Shown piece after piece: positions 1 through 10,290 of a stretch of DNA of 64,000 bases. Position numbers and translations under genes: made by a program. The stretch is taken from contig JAVGWX010000025.1 of NCBI GenBank assembly GCA_036924085.1, positions 32,788,502-32,852,501 on the forward strand, given 5' to 3'. The notes under the pieces are model-generated. The model was not told the DNA's origin, made no database searches, and worked only from the letters and a program-made list of their open reading frames with translations. The first letter of the stretch is position 1; every line of letters begins with the position of its first letter. The DNA is from Ariolimax columbianus (Eukaryota > Mollusca > Gastropoda > Stylommatophora > Arionidae).

Positions 1-1060
1 GCTCAAGGCCAAAACGAAGATAAGGGAGATCATCTTCAGAGACTTGCTTTTCCCCCATCATGCTGCAGTTGTCCCCACAGTCAGCAGGGACCTCCGAGAT
101 TGATAGATCGCTTCTCCCAGGATAATGCTGCAGTTGTCCTCACGGTCAGCAGGGACTTCAGAGATTGATAGATCGCTTCTCCCAGGATCAAGCTGCAGTT
201 GTCCTTACAGTCAGCAGGGACTTCAGAGATTGATAGATCGCTTCTCCCAGGATAATGCTGCAGTTGTCCCCACAGTCAGCAGGCACTTCAGAGATTGATA
301 GATCGCTTCTCCCAGGCCTGCAAAGATTTTGGTCTCACAATAAGTCTCAACAAAACAAATGTTCTGGGACAGGAAGTAGATGCTGCGCCAAATCTTAGCA
401 TTTATAATTAGGAACTGGCAGCTTACATACCACATACCTGGAATCCATAATTAATGACAAACTCTCTCAAGAATCAGAAATAGACAGTCGCATTAGCAAA
501 GCTACATTTGCTTGCCCCACAATGCGTGTTTGGAAAAACCGCAAGCTGACAATAAAACCAAGGCCATGGTGTACAATGCACGTGTCATCAGCACGTTCCT
601 ATGGCAGCGAGACATGGACAACTTATGCCAAACAAGAGCGCATGCTTAACACCTTCCACCTACGGCGCCTGGGATCCGTTCTTGGAATTACATGGACGGA
701 CAGAGTAACAAATGCAGAGGTGCACTCTAGCACTGGTCTCCCAAGCATGTACACTCTCCTTAGGCAGCGAAGACTATGATGGCTTGGTCATGTTCGTCGC
801 ATGGAAGATGGCATATTCCCAAAGATATCCTCTACAAACAGTTGGCGGATGGCACGAGAACAGTCGGCCGACCACAGTTGAGGCTCAAAGATGTGTGTAA
901 GCATGATATGAAGGCCTTGGACATGGGTCTGACATCCTGGGGAGATGAAGCTGCAGACCGATCCAGGTGGAGATGTTCCCTGAATGGCCAGCTCACGCTT
1001 GGTGAAGCGAAGCTCTTGCAATATAGAGAAGTGAAGCCACAACAAGGAGAAGTGAAGTGA
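1..1060 (+). pseudogene. F1 non-LTR retrotransposon, C-terminal half of reverse transcriptase (decayed)
   Basis: Remnant of the RT ORF of a LINE I call F1 (clade not resolved). The reading starts in the palm: at 1-60 the frame gives KIREIIFRDLLF followed by PHHAA where an intact copy would have F-A-D-D-A, so the catalytic aspartates are lost. After a 65-bp repeat expansion the palm continues at 318-410 in another frame (DFGLTISLNKTNVLGQ), ending at a stop near 411. The C-terminal domain is readable at 560-1020 with frameshifts: FHLRRLGSVLGITWTDRVTN, then LLRQRRL, then WLGHVRRMEDG, then GRPQLRLKDVCKHDMKALD, typical of LINE C-termini. It ends in KLLQYREVK, which runs into a 21-bp array. A second copy of the lineage is at 55490-55860 on the minus strand. 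Not functional: several frameshifts, stops and lost catalytic residues. Confidence 0.8.
55..318 (+). repeat. 65-bp tandem repeat, 4 copies, inside the RT palm of F1
   Basis: The landmark CTGCAGTTGTC recurs at 63, 128, 193 and 258, a constant 65-bp period. Each unit spans the coding stretch from just after the former FADD motif to LIDRFSQ. Because 65 is not divisible by 3 each unit shifts frame. Confidence 0.93.
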
Positions 1061-1222
1061 CAACATGGAGAAGTGAAGCCACAACACAGAGAAGTGAAGC
1101 CACAACACAGAGAAGTGAAGCCACAATACAGAGAAGTGAAGCCACAACACAGAGAAGTGAAGCCACAACATAGAGAAGTGAAGCCACAACACAGAGAAGT
1201 GAAGCCACAACACATAGAAGTG
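1027..1222 (+). repeat. 21-bp tandem repeat (KPQHREV), about 9 copies, at the F1 ORF end
   Basis: The unit GAAGTGAAGCCACAACACAG plus one base repeats every 21 bp, so the reading stays open as KPQHREV. It directly extends the last codons of the F1 RT C-terminus (KLLQYREVK). The other F1 copy ends KLLQHREVKDNAAL with a single HREVK, so the array is an expansion of the ORF's 3' end. Long open frames in all directions here are repeat artefacts. Confidence 0.92.
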
Positions 1223-1257
1223 TTTCTAGAGCATATAGTTGACTGCAAAATACTGCA

Positions 1258-1740
1258 GGGCCTTCTAAACCAGTATAAAGACATTAAGTTCAGTTAAAAT
1301 ATTTGCAGTCTTCTAAACCAGTATAGAGATATTAAGTTCAGTTAAAATATTTGCAGGGTCTTCTAAACCAGTATAAAGACATTGTTCAGTTATAATATGT
1401 GCAGTGTCTTCTAAACCAGTATAAAGACATTAAGTTCAGTTATAATATGTGCAGTCTTCTAAACCAGTATAAAGACATTAAGTTCAGTTATAATATGTGC
1501 AGTCTTCTAAACCAGTATAAAGACATTGTTCAGTTAAAATATGTGCAGGGTCTTCTAAACCAGTATAAAGATGTTAAGTTCAGTTAAAATATTTGCAGTC
1601 TTCTAAACCAGTATAAAGACGTTAAGTTCAGTTAAAATATTTGCAGTCTTCTAAACCAGTATAAAGACGTTAAGTTCAGTTAAAATATTTGCAGTCTTCT
1701 AAACCAGTATAAAGATGTTAAGTTAAATTAAAATATCATG
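1258..1740 (+). repeat. 48-bp tandem repeat, 10 copies, made of a CR1-like 3' end
   Basis: TTCTAAACCAGTATAAAGAC recurs at 1263, 1311, 1361, 1409, 1457, 1505, 1553, 1601, 1649 and 1697. The same string is the 3' terminus of the CR1-like LINE copies at 4374-4920 and 53498-53570 and, on the minus strand, at 44140 and 57222. The array is therefore a multiplied LINE 3' tail. Confidence 0.92.
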
Positions 1741-1990
1741 GAAAGTGAAGATTAGTTTTTTAACACGAATAATTTGTCATTCAATTATGAAGGCGATGCA
1801 AAAATGTCGGATAAACCAGACACTGTTGATGAGGGGGCGTTTTCCCAGCCTGGTGTATCAAACCTGTTTCAAGATATACACACCCAACAAGTGCAAGTAA
1901 AATCATTTCATAAAACATGCACATTAATTGGCGATTAGTTATGGAAAGTTGTGTTATTATTTTCATTGCTGACAGGGAATCTTAAGTGTA
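1741..1990. other. Unassigned spacer
   Basis: No gene or repeat recognised; AT-rich, only short open frames with no recognisable motif. Confidence 0.5.
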
Positions 1991-2516
1991 ATATAATGTT
2001 CTGTTATTGTGAATATCTTGGTGGTGGCAGCTATAATGTTCTGTTATTGTGAATATCTTGGTGGTGGCAGCTATAATGTTCTGTTATTGTGAATATCTTG
2101 GTGGTGGCAGCTATAATGTTATGTTATTGTGAATATCTTGGTGGTCGCACCTATAATGTTCTGTTATTGTGAATATCTTGGTGGTCGCAGCTAAAATGTT
2201 ATGTTATTGTGAATATCTTGGTGGTCGCACCTATAATGTTCTGCTATTGTGAATATCTTGGTGGTCGCACCTATAATGTTCTGTTGTTGTGAATATCTTG
2301 GTAGTCGCAGCTAAAATGTTCTGTTATTGTGAATATCTTGTGGTCGCAGCTATAATGTTCTATTATTGTGAATATCTTGTGGTCGCAGCTAAAATGTTCT
2401 GTTATTGTGAATATCTTGTGGTCGCAGCTATAATGTTCTGTTATTGTGAATATCTTGGTGGTCACAGCTAAAATGTTCTGTTATTGTGAATAACTTGGTG
2501 GTCGTAGATAACATAT
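1991..2516. repeat. 39/40-bp tandem repeat, about 13 copies
   Basis: Unit containing TTATTGTGAATATCTTGGTG repeats every 40 bp, then every 39 bp where one G is missing (about 2340-2450). Parent sequence not identified. Confidence 0.93.
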
Positions 2517-2589
2517 TATGAATTCTATTTCTGACGCTAAAATTTGATATATTTGAAAATGTGTGATTTCTTAATTGGATTACCTTGAT

Positions 2590-2785
2590 GATCTGAGACT
2601 GAGATACCAGGTTTAGAAACTACAACCTTAACTGGACCTCCATGGAGGACCACGGTTCACCTTCATCAGCACCCTCGGGATGTGAGGAAAGCTACTACAA
2701 CCCGCCACTTAACATCCTTTTCAGGGTGCACATAAAAGTAACCTCCTCTATGGACATTCACAAACAACAACTAGACCTTGATAAG
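2590..2785 (+). mobile_element. Satellite-bearing element (SBE), 3' domain only
   Basis: Matches the 3' domain found beside the 37-bp satellite at 10138-10290, 14815-15110, 15275-15560 and 37870-38130: CACCTTCATCAGCACCCTCG, GGATGTGAG, GCCACTTAACATCCTTTTCA and a GGACATTCACAAACAACAAC end. This copy has no satellite array. Confidence 0.7.
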
Positions 2786-2849
2786 GTTATATTTTGACTA
2801 TCTTTTTCTGTTGTGTTTTCATTTAATAGTAATCATTTGTCAACATGCA

Positions 2850-3838
2850 GAAATTATGTGCGGACATCAAATCAAAATTCAGGAGAGCTCAAGACCACTA
2901 GCATAGTAAGACAGGGGGACATTCTATCACTGTACCTTTTCATACTCCTCATGGATGAAGTCATCAAAGCCTGCAAGGAACGGATAAAAAAGTATGAAGT
3001 AGGGTACTAGAAGATGAGACCAAGTTACATATCGGAACTAGCATTTGCAGACGATGTGGCCCTGGTCACGAAAACCGAAGCACATCTGCAGATCAACTTG
3101 CAGGTCTGGGAAGAAGAGTTGAAGAAGAGAGGAATGCACATCAGCAACTCCAAAACAAAAACCATGGTGATCGCCAGAGATGACAAGAGACATCAGATAA
3201 CCCTGGGAACACGAGCACTAGAGCAGGTCAGCAACTTTAAATATCTAGGAGTGGTAATAGACAGCAGGGGAGGAATCAAAGAGGAGTTAACTGCACGAAG
3301 GGCAGCAGCAGGTAGACTGTTCCATGCAATAAGCAGAGGTTTCCTCAGTAGAAGAGAAATAAGCAGGAAAACAAAGATGGATGTATACCGCTCGACCTAT
3401 GTGCCTGTCCTGACATATGGATGTGAGTCATGGGCGATGACTACAGCCCAAGAAAGGCAATTACAAACTTCAGAAATGAGGTACCTAAGAAAGGCGGTTC
3501 AGGTGATGAAAAGGGACAAGATCCGTAACCAGACAATACGTAGCAATCTTGAAGTTCAACCCCTGCAGACACGAGTGGAGCAGTCCCAACTACAGTGGTT
3601 TGGCCATGTCTGTAGAATGGAAGAAGATCGGATACCAAAGCGGTCATGGGAGATCAAAAGTCAAGGACGCAGATCCCGAGGACGTTCTAAAGTATGTTGG
3701 GAAGACAACATACGACAGTCCCTAAGTGATAGAGGGCTGGATTGGAAAGAGGCCAGGAAAAAGACGGCGGATAGAGCAGTGTGGCGTTCTCTTTGGCAAA
3801 CCTCTACACCTCACGGTAGAAGAGGAGCGACTAAGTAA
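2850..3838 (+). pseudogene. F2 non-LTR retrotransposon RT, palm to C-terminus, one in-frame stop
   Basis: 5'-truncated RT ORF. It enters at palm motif B (SIVRQGDILSLYLFILLMDE), has an intact catalytic motif C (ELAFADDVALVTK, about 3029-3067), the FKYLGVVID motif (about 3238-3264) and a LINE C-terminal domain with YGCESWAMTTAQER, LQWFGHVCRMEEDR and GRRSRGRSKVCWEDNIRQ. A TAG at 3008-3010 interrupts the frame; the next codons continue in the same frame, so a single substitution (probably a Trp codon) broke it. The stop after GRRGATK at 3836-3838 lies in the first unit of a 50-bp repeat. Relatively young copy: almost 330 codons with only one stop. Clade not fixed. Confidence 0.85.
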
Positions 3839-4000
3839 GTAAGGTAGAAGACTCTACACCTCACGGTAGAAGAGGAGCGACTAAGTAAGTAAGGTAGAAG
3901 ACTCTACACCTCACGGTAGAAGAGGAGCGACTAAGTAAGTAAGGTAGAAGACTCTACACCTCACGGTAGAAGAGGAGCGACTAAGTAAGTAAGTAAGTGA
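3801..4000 (+). repeat. 50-bp tandem repeat, 4 copies, at the F2 3' end with (TAAG)n tail
   Basis: CTCTACACCTCACGGTAGAA recurs at 3802, 3852, 3902 and 3952. The unit holds the last F2 codons and 3' UTR; the last copy ends in AAGTAAGTAAGTAAGTGA, a microsatellite-type LINE tail. Confidence 0.93.
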
Positions 4001-4139
4001 TCCTTTGTCATCTATACTAATTGCATGTTTTGTATTATTAACACACCAATTGCCAATTATATCTCTCTGTCCACAACTCGTCACTCTGATATATAATATG
4101 TGACTTTTCAAGTCAATAAGTAACACACAATTTTGAATG

Positions 4140-4373
4140 AAAGATGTATAATCCACTGTCCAAAATTCTGACCAAAAACAATTGTGGCACAGACGACGAA
4201 GAAGCCGTCCCAAAAAGAGGTGGGAGGACAACATAAAAGAATGGACCAATCTCTGACCAGAAGAGGCACAGGCAGCAGCCGCTGACAGAGAAGGGTGGCA
4301 TGGTGTTGTGAGGATGTCTTCATGTGTGCCTCAACGACCTCACCGGTTATGGGATGACCTAACCTGACCTGAG
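4140..4373 (+). mobile_element. F3 LINE, 3'-terminal fragment
   Basis: Nucleotide match to the end of the F3 copy at 50370-50570: GACGACGAAGAAG, GTGGGAGGACAACATAAA, GAGGATGTCTTCATGTGTGC and the ending ACCTAACCTGACCTGAG. Coding sense is lost to stops. Truncated at its 5' side and abutting a CR1-like fragment. Confidence 0.75.
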
Positions 4374-4920
4374 ATAGTCAAACTGTATAAAGCATTAGTT
4401 AGACCTAGATTGGAGTACTGTATACAAGCGTGGAGTCCTTATCAGAGAGGGGATATAAACATGCTGGAAAGGATACAAAGAAGAGTGACAAAGATGATAG
4501 TGGGATTCCAGAATTACAGTTATGAGGAAAGGCTCAGAAAAACCGGCCTACAGTGTCTGGAAGAGAGAAGAATTCGAGGTGACTTAATACAGGTTTATAA
4601 GATAATCAACTGAAAGGATAAATTAGACTATAACAAGTTTTTTTTCCCTTCAAAACACAATCACCTACAAGAACAAGATGGCATAGCTACAAATTAACTA
4701 AAGAAAGGTCCAGATTAGATATTAGGAAATATATTTTTGGTCAGAGAGTGGTGAATGCTTTGAATGCATTGCCACAGGAAGTAGTGAAGGCAGGGACAGC
4801 TAATGCATTCAAGAATAGATTTATGCGCATAGCTTTGAGAGCAGCGTGATGTAAATGAAACTGGTTGTATACAGACTCAGCGGAGTCTTCTAAACCAGTA
4901 TAAAGACGTCAAGGTAAGAG
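4374..4920 (+). mobile_element. CR1-like LINE, RT C-terminus and 3' end
   Basis: Starts VKLYKALVRPRLEYCIQAWS, then MLERIQRRVTKMI, YEERLRKTGLQCLEERRIRG and DLIQVYKIIN (stop at 4611-4613), all typical of the CR1 group C-terminal domain. A poly-T slip and stops follow, after which other frames give FGQRVVNALNALPQEVV and NAFKNRF up to about 4850. The 3' UTR ends in GGTTGTATACAGACT and TTCTAAACCAGTATAAAGAC, shared by the other CR1-like copies. 5'-truncated and pseudogenised. Confidence 0.82.
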
Positions 4921-5752
4921 GTTTCATACAAACGTAAATGGCTAATCAACACTCAGTAGACGTCTGGTATGTGTGAACGTTGTCAGTTATAATATACACG
5001 AGTTGGACACATTTCGCACACCGTTTAGCAGACATGTCACTACGGCCAGGCGCGATTGCCCTGACGCTTCACAAACGCAAACTCGCCTGCCCAGTTTCGC
5101 AGCCATCAGTGTAGGTTTGATGTGAAGTCAGGGACGGTAACAACAAAACATATCTAGCCGAGTCTTGTGTTCAGTCTGTTTATCTCCCTTTGTTGATCTC
5201 CCTGCCGACCAAACCCGTTTGCCCAGTTCTCAATAATTGATACATTCTGTCACACGACTGGTTCCTGGGACACGCAGAATAAAACAATGGTTCCTTCATT
5301 GCGTGTCGTTAGAGCGACTAAAGAGTGTGTGTATGGATATGGCAATCTCCATATGTTAAAACCATTGCTTTGGAACCGCATTGCAAATGGATGGAACCAG
5401 GCTTTTTAAAAGCTCTCTCTCTCTGCCTCTCTCTCTCTTCTATCTCTAATCCTTTTCTCACACCAGCCAGAGTATACAGCCATCGCCACTGTCTCTCTCT
5501 CTCTAATCCTTTTCTCACACCAGCCAGAGAATACAGCCATCGCCACTGTCTCGTACCAAAGTACTCTGCGCGCTTTTGCAGCGGCGGTTTCTGTTTTAGA
5601 CGATCAGATTGCTGGCTCCATGCACAACTCTCTATAGTTACCGTTTACGACATGCATGGAGGTGCAGAGGTCCTATTATTTGTGTCCCAGTCGGGGAAAC
5701 CGGAATCCACCCGGGGAATGAAAGTTGGTCAGCATAAGCTAAATGCAGTGTC
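4921..5752. other. Unassigned region with CT-rich and short duplicated segments
   Basis: No gene recognised. It holds CT microsatellite runs (5409-5440, 5490-5505) and a roughly 53-bp direct duplication containing CAGCCATCGCCACTGTCTC (about 5440-5550). 5615-5665 (CTCCATGCACAACTCTCTAT, then GCATGGAGGT) resembles 43890-43940, so a dispersed repeat is present. Confidence 0.5.
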
Positions 5753-5766
5753 GGACCTATGCTCCA
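5753..5766. repeat. Target-site duplication, left copy, of I-like LINE
   Basis: GGACCTATGCTCCA, identical to 8581-8594; brackets the I-like LINE. Confidence 0.95.
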
Positions 5767-8551
5767 GTAACAAATGCTAGGAACGTGGCAGAACGAGAAA
5801 AATCCATGGAGGCAAACATCGCCCTCAAAGCCGCCACGGCGAAGTACAAACACACTCTCAAGCAAACAGCAAGAGAAAGTTGGAAAAATAAAACGGAAAG
5901 TTTAAACCTGGACAAAGAAGGGAACAAGCTATGGAAGCTAGTCAGAGCCATGAATGACGAAACCCCGTCAAATAAAACAATTACTATCAAGCAGGGCGAG
6001 AACTTGATCACAGGTAAGAAAGCCGCAAACGCCTTTGTCGATCACTATGCCAGAGCAAACCACATCGAGGTCCCTGCAGATAAGCATACAGACATTAGCG
6101 AAGAGCTAAAGGTACACGAAAACATAAATACGGCTCCTGAAGAGCACATGATGGCCAAACTAACCATGCGCGAAATGGAAGAGGCTATGAGAACACTAAA
6201 GAAAAGGAAATCTCCCGGAAAAGACGGGATAACAAACGAAATGCTGATGGGGCTGGGCCAAACAGCGAAGAAAAAACTACTATCAGTCCTGAACCAAAGC
6301 TGGAAAAGGGGTATTGTACCCCAGGCATGGAAAGATGCAATACTGGTACCAGTACCAAAAACAGGAAAGGATAAAAACAGATCCGAATGGATACAGGCCC
6401 ATAAGCCTACTGAGGAGTGTCGGCAAGCTGATGGAACGGATGATAAACACCAGACTGATGTGGCATCTGGAAGAAAAACGAATACTAATTCCACAGCAAG
6501 CCGGCTTTAGACAGCACAGATCCACTGAGGACCAGGTCATCCTCATAGCCCAGGAGATAGAAGATGCCTACCAGGCACAGAAGCACACAGTAGCTGTTTA
6601 GGTGGATCTGGAAAAGGCATTTGACAAAGTCTGGAAGGATGGACTTAGAGTCAAGCTGAGAAGAAGTGATGTCTGTGGGAAGATGTACAAGTGGATCAAC
6701 CACTACCTCAAACAAAGAACGGCCAGAGTCCAAGTCCAAGGGCAGATGAGCAAAAAGGTGACACTCGAGCAGGGAGTACCCCAAGGGGGAGTACTGTCAC
6801 CCACACTCTTTCTGGTATATATAAACGATATTACAGAGAATATACCAAGAAGAGTCCATAGCTCAATGTTTGCAGACGATCTGGCTATGTGGACCTCTGA
6901 AAAGAATCTCACCATAGCAAGAAATCGGATGCAAACGGCCCTAACATCGCTGGAGGAGTGGGCGAACTCATGGCTGGTCAAAATAAACGAGGAGAAAACC
7001 ACGTGCACAATATTCTCGCTCTCATTAAAACCCCAAAGTACCAAATTAAGCCTAAATGGCAAAATGCTGCAGCCAAACGACAACCCAACCTATCTGGGAG
7101 TCACATTTGATCGGCGCATGACATGGAAAAGTCAGATTGAGAGAAACCGAATGAAAGCCAGAGAAAGAATGGCGATCATGAGGAAACTTGCTGGCACAAG
7201 CTGGGGAGCAGACGAAGGCATACTAAAGAAACTGTACACTGGAAGAGTGAGACCAGTTCTCGAGTATGGCATTGCGGCATGGACAACAGCAGCGAAGGCG
7301 AACTTCGATAAAGTTAACAAACTTCAAAACCAAGCCATGAGAATTATAACAGGTGGCATGAAGTCAACGCCAATTGTAGAACTTGAAAAGATTACAAAAC
7401 TGCAATCCATGACCGATAGAAGAGACTGCAGAGCCCAGCTGCAGTCAGAGAAACTCCGAAGACTGACGGACCATCCAATGTACCAGAGACTAAACAATCT
7501 GGGAAATGGGAAACTGAAGCGGAGAAACTTTGCAGAAATAGCCAAAGCAAAGATGCACGAAGATCCCATAAACGCACTAACAACACCAAAACCCATCACT
7601 ACTGTACGAAAACCTACTTGGAGGCAGGATATATTTCCAGAGGTGGTAGAAAATATACCAGGTATTGCAAACAAAAACTGCCAGAGTGAGAAAGAAAGGA
7701 GAGACACTACCCTAAGCTTCATAACGAAAAGCTACCCAAGCATGGACTGGACCCATGCATACACCGACGGTTCTGTAACAAACACTACACAGAACGGAGG
7801 GGCAGGAGCATTCCTGAACCTACCAAATGGCAGAAATATAACACTGTCATTCGCTACTGGTAAGTACACAAGCAATTTCAGAGCAGAGGCAGAGGCACTG
7901 AGGGCGGCAGTGGAAAAAATGGTGACACACAGTGAAAATGAGAGCCATATAGTCTTGCTGACAGATGCTCTCGAAGTAGTCACAGCGCTAAAAAGCCAGA
8001 AGAACACTGAGCTTAATGACTTAAGAGCAGCACTCTGCAAACTGTGCCAGCAGTCCGCACCAAAAAGGGTGGTGGTGCAGTGGGTTCCGTCACACTGCAG
8101 CATCCTAGGCAACGAGGAGGCAGACAGACTGGCAAAAGAAGGTGCAAGGCTACCACAAATAGATACCAGCATGACGTACGAAGAGTCAAAACGGCTTATC
8201 AAAGCCAGATACATGTCCAAATGGGAAACCGAACATACTGGTTACACCAAAAACGATGCCTATTACCAGTTGAACCGAAGAGAGCAGGTCGTTGTCTTCA
8301 GACTTCGCACTGGCCACAACAGACTGAGGTACCGCCTATTCAACAAACTGAAGATAGGGTGTACCGACGAATGCCCGTGCGGTACTGGTAAAATGACCAC
8401 TGAACATCTGCTGCAGAACTGCCCGACATACAAGGATCAGAGAGAGCAGATGTGGCCATTGCCAGTGGAACTGCAAGACAAGCTGTATGGTAGTGGCGAG
8501 AGTCTCAGGATGACCGCCGCTTTTTTCGAGAAAATAATGGTTACTGTCTGA
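5767..8551 (+). pseudogene. Reverse transcriptase-RNase H polyprotein of the I-like LINE (one frameshift, one stop)
   Basis: Would synthesise LINE cDNA at the nicked target. Frame 1 runs from 5767 (VTNARNVAEREKSM) through KRKSPGKDGITNEML and ILVPVPKTGKDK; between about 6370 and 6390 it shifts to frame 2, which resumes at DPNGYRPISLL and AGFRQHRSTEDQ. A TAG at 6599-6601 directly precedes motif A (VDLEKAFDKVW). From 6602 about 649 codons are open: motif B GVPQGGVLSPTLF, catalytic SMFADDLAMW (FADD at 6869-6880), TYLGVTFD. RNase H has all four acidic positions: YTDGS (7760), FRAEAEAL, LLTDALEVV, GNEEADRLAKEGA. The C-terminus has CPCGTGKMTTEHLLQNC. Only two lesions across about 930 codons suggest recent insertion. 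The GTG at 6602 is not a true start. Confidence 0.9.
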
Positions 8552-8580
8552 CTGTGTACGCAGAAGAAGAAGAAGAAGAA
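5767..8580 (+). mobile_element. I-like (I/Nimb-type) non-LTR retrotransposon, 5'-truncated, TSD-flanked
   Basis: A 2.8-kb insertion bracketed by a perfect 14-bp TSD. It encodes RT, RNase H and a C-terminal CPC..H...C knuckle and ends with a short 3' UTR, ACTGTGTACGCAGAAGAAG, in a (GAA)n tail. The 5' end is cut within the ORF upstream of the RT core; no endonuclease domain remains, as expected for incomplete target-primed reverse transcription. RT followed by RNase H in one ORF is characteristic of the I superfamily; I/Nimb is my best placement, not a tested one. Shorter copies of the lineage are at 11221-11734 and 48817-49452; a related sublineage is at 25896-28490, 54598-54995, 17155-17556 and 15195-15290. 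Confidence 0.92.
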
Positions 8581-8594
8581 GGACCTATGCTCCA
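8581..8594. repeat. Target-site duplication, right copy, of I-like LINE
   Basis: GGACCTATGCTCCA directly after the (GAA)n tail; identical to 5753-5766. Confidence 0.95.
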
Positions 8595-8654
8595 ACATAT
8601 GGGGGCAGTGGGATATGAATGAATGGCATGATGCACGCGTGTACAAGTGTCATT

Positions 8655-10137
8655 CCGGGGAGGACGACTAAGGTCGGTCAGGTACAGCATACTGGTCAGA
8701 CATGTTAGTCACGGTCAGGTACAACATACTGTCAGACATGTTAGCCTGGGTCAGGTACAACATACTGGTCAGACATGTTAGTCAGGGTCAGGCAAAACAT
8801 ACTGGTCAGACATGTTAGCCAGGGTCAGGCACAACATACTGGTCAGACATGTTAGTCCCTGTCAGGTACAACATACTGTCAGACATGTTAGCCAGGGTCA
8901 GGTACAACATACTGGTCAGACATGTTAGTTAGGGTCAGGTATAACATACTGCCAGACATGTTAGTCAGGGTCATGCACAACATACTGGTCAGACATGTTA
9001 GTCACGGTCAGGTACAACATACTGTCAGACATGTTAGCCAGGGTCAGGTACAACATACTGGTCAGACATGTTAGTTAGGGTCAGGTATAACATACTGCCA
9101 GACATGTTAGTCAGGGTCAGGTACAACATACTGGTCAGACATGTTAGCCAGGTTCAGGTACAACATACTGGTCAGACATGTTAGTTAGGGTCAGGTAACA
9201 CATACTGAGCAAACACATGTTAGTTAGGGTCAGGTAAAACATACTGGTCAGACATGTTAGCCAGGTTCAGGCACAACATACTGGTCAGACATGTTAGCCA
9301 GGGTCAGGCACAACATACTGGTCGGACATCTTAGCCTGGGTCAGGCACAACATACTGGTCAGACATGTTAGTCAGGGTCAGGCAAAACATACTGGTCAGA
9401 CATGTTAGTCAGGGTCAGGCAAAACATACTGGTCAGACATGTTAGCCAGGGTCAGGCACAACATACTGGTCGGACATCTTAGTCAGCGTCAGACATGTTA
9501 ATCGGGGTCAGACATGTTAGTCAGGGTCAGGCACAACATACTGGTCAGACATGTTAGCCAGGGTCAGGCACAACATACTGGTCGGACATCTTAGCCTGGG
9601 TCAGGCACAACATACTGGTCAGACATGTTAGTCAGGGTCAGGCAAAACATACTGGTCAGACATGTTAGTCAGGGTCAGGCAAAACATACTGGTCAGACAT
9701 GTTAGCCAGGGTCAGGCACAACATACTGGTCGGACATCTTAGTCAGCGTCAGACATGTTAGTCGGGGTCAGACATGTTAGTCAGGGTCAGGCAAAACATA
9801 CTGGTCAGACATGTTAGTCAGGGTCAGGCACAACATACTGGTCGGACATCTTAGCCTGGGTCAGGCACAACATACTGGTCGGACATCTTAGCCTGGGTCA
9901 GGCACAACATACTGGTCAGACATGTTAGTCAGGGTCAGGCAAAACATACTGGTCAGACATGTTAGTCAGGGTCAGGCAAAACATACTGGTCAGACATGTT
10001 AGCCAGGGTCAGGCACAACATACTGGTCGGACATCTTAGTCAGCGTCAGACATGTTAGTCGGGGTCAGACATGTTAGTCAGGGTCAGGCAAAACATACTG
10101 GTCAGACATGTTAGTCAGGGTCAGGCACAACATACTG
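8655..10137 (+). repeat. 37-bp satellite of the SBE, about 40 copies, with higher-order structure
   Basis: Unit contains AACATACTGGTCAGACATGT. Variants such as CTTAGTCAGCGTCAG recur at about 9480, 9740 and 10037, spacings of 260 and 297 bp, so blocks of about 7-8 units were duplicated together. Confidence 0.93.
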
Positions 10138-10290
10138 GTACTTCCTCCTTATGTCAACATGCCGAATGCAACTCTTGCTTGTTGTATCCTTGTTTTTATA
10201 TTTTTTTTAAATTTAAAACTGCAACCCGCCATTTAACTTCCTTTTCAGGCCTCACAAAGAAACTTACTCAAAGTGGGCATTCAACAACAA
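8655..10290 (+). mobile_element. Satellite-bearing element (SBE), 40-unit array plus partial 3' domain
   Basis: A long 37-bp satellite followed by a shortened 3' domain (GCAACCCGCCATTTAACTTC, then GTGGGCATTCAACAACAACC). The same satellite and domain occur together at 14335-15110, 15275-15895 and 37870-38870. No coding capacity is seen. Confidence 0.72.

Noticed and set aside
5409..5440. Polypyrimidine tract of an intron acceptor
   Set aside because: A CT microsatellite; no open exon follows.
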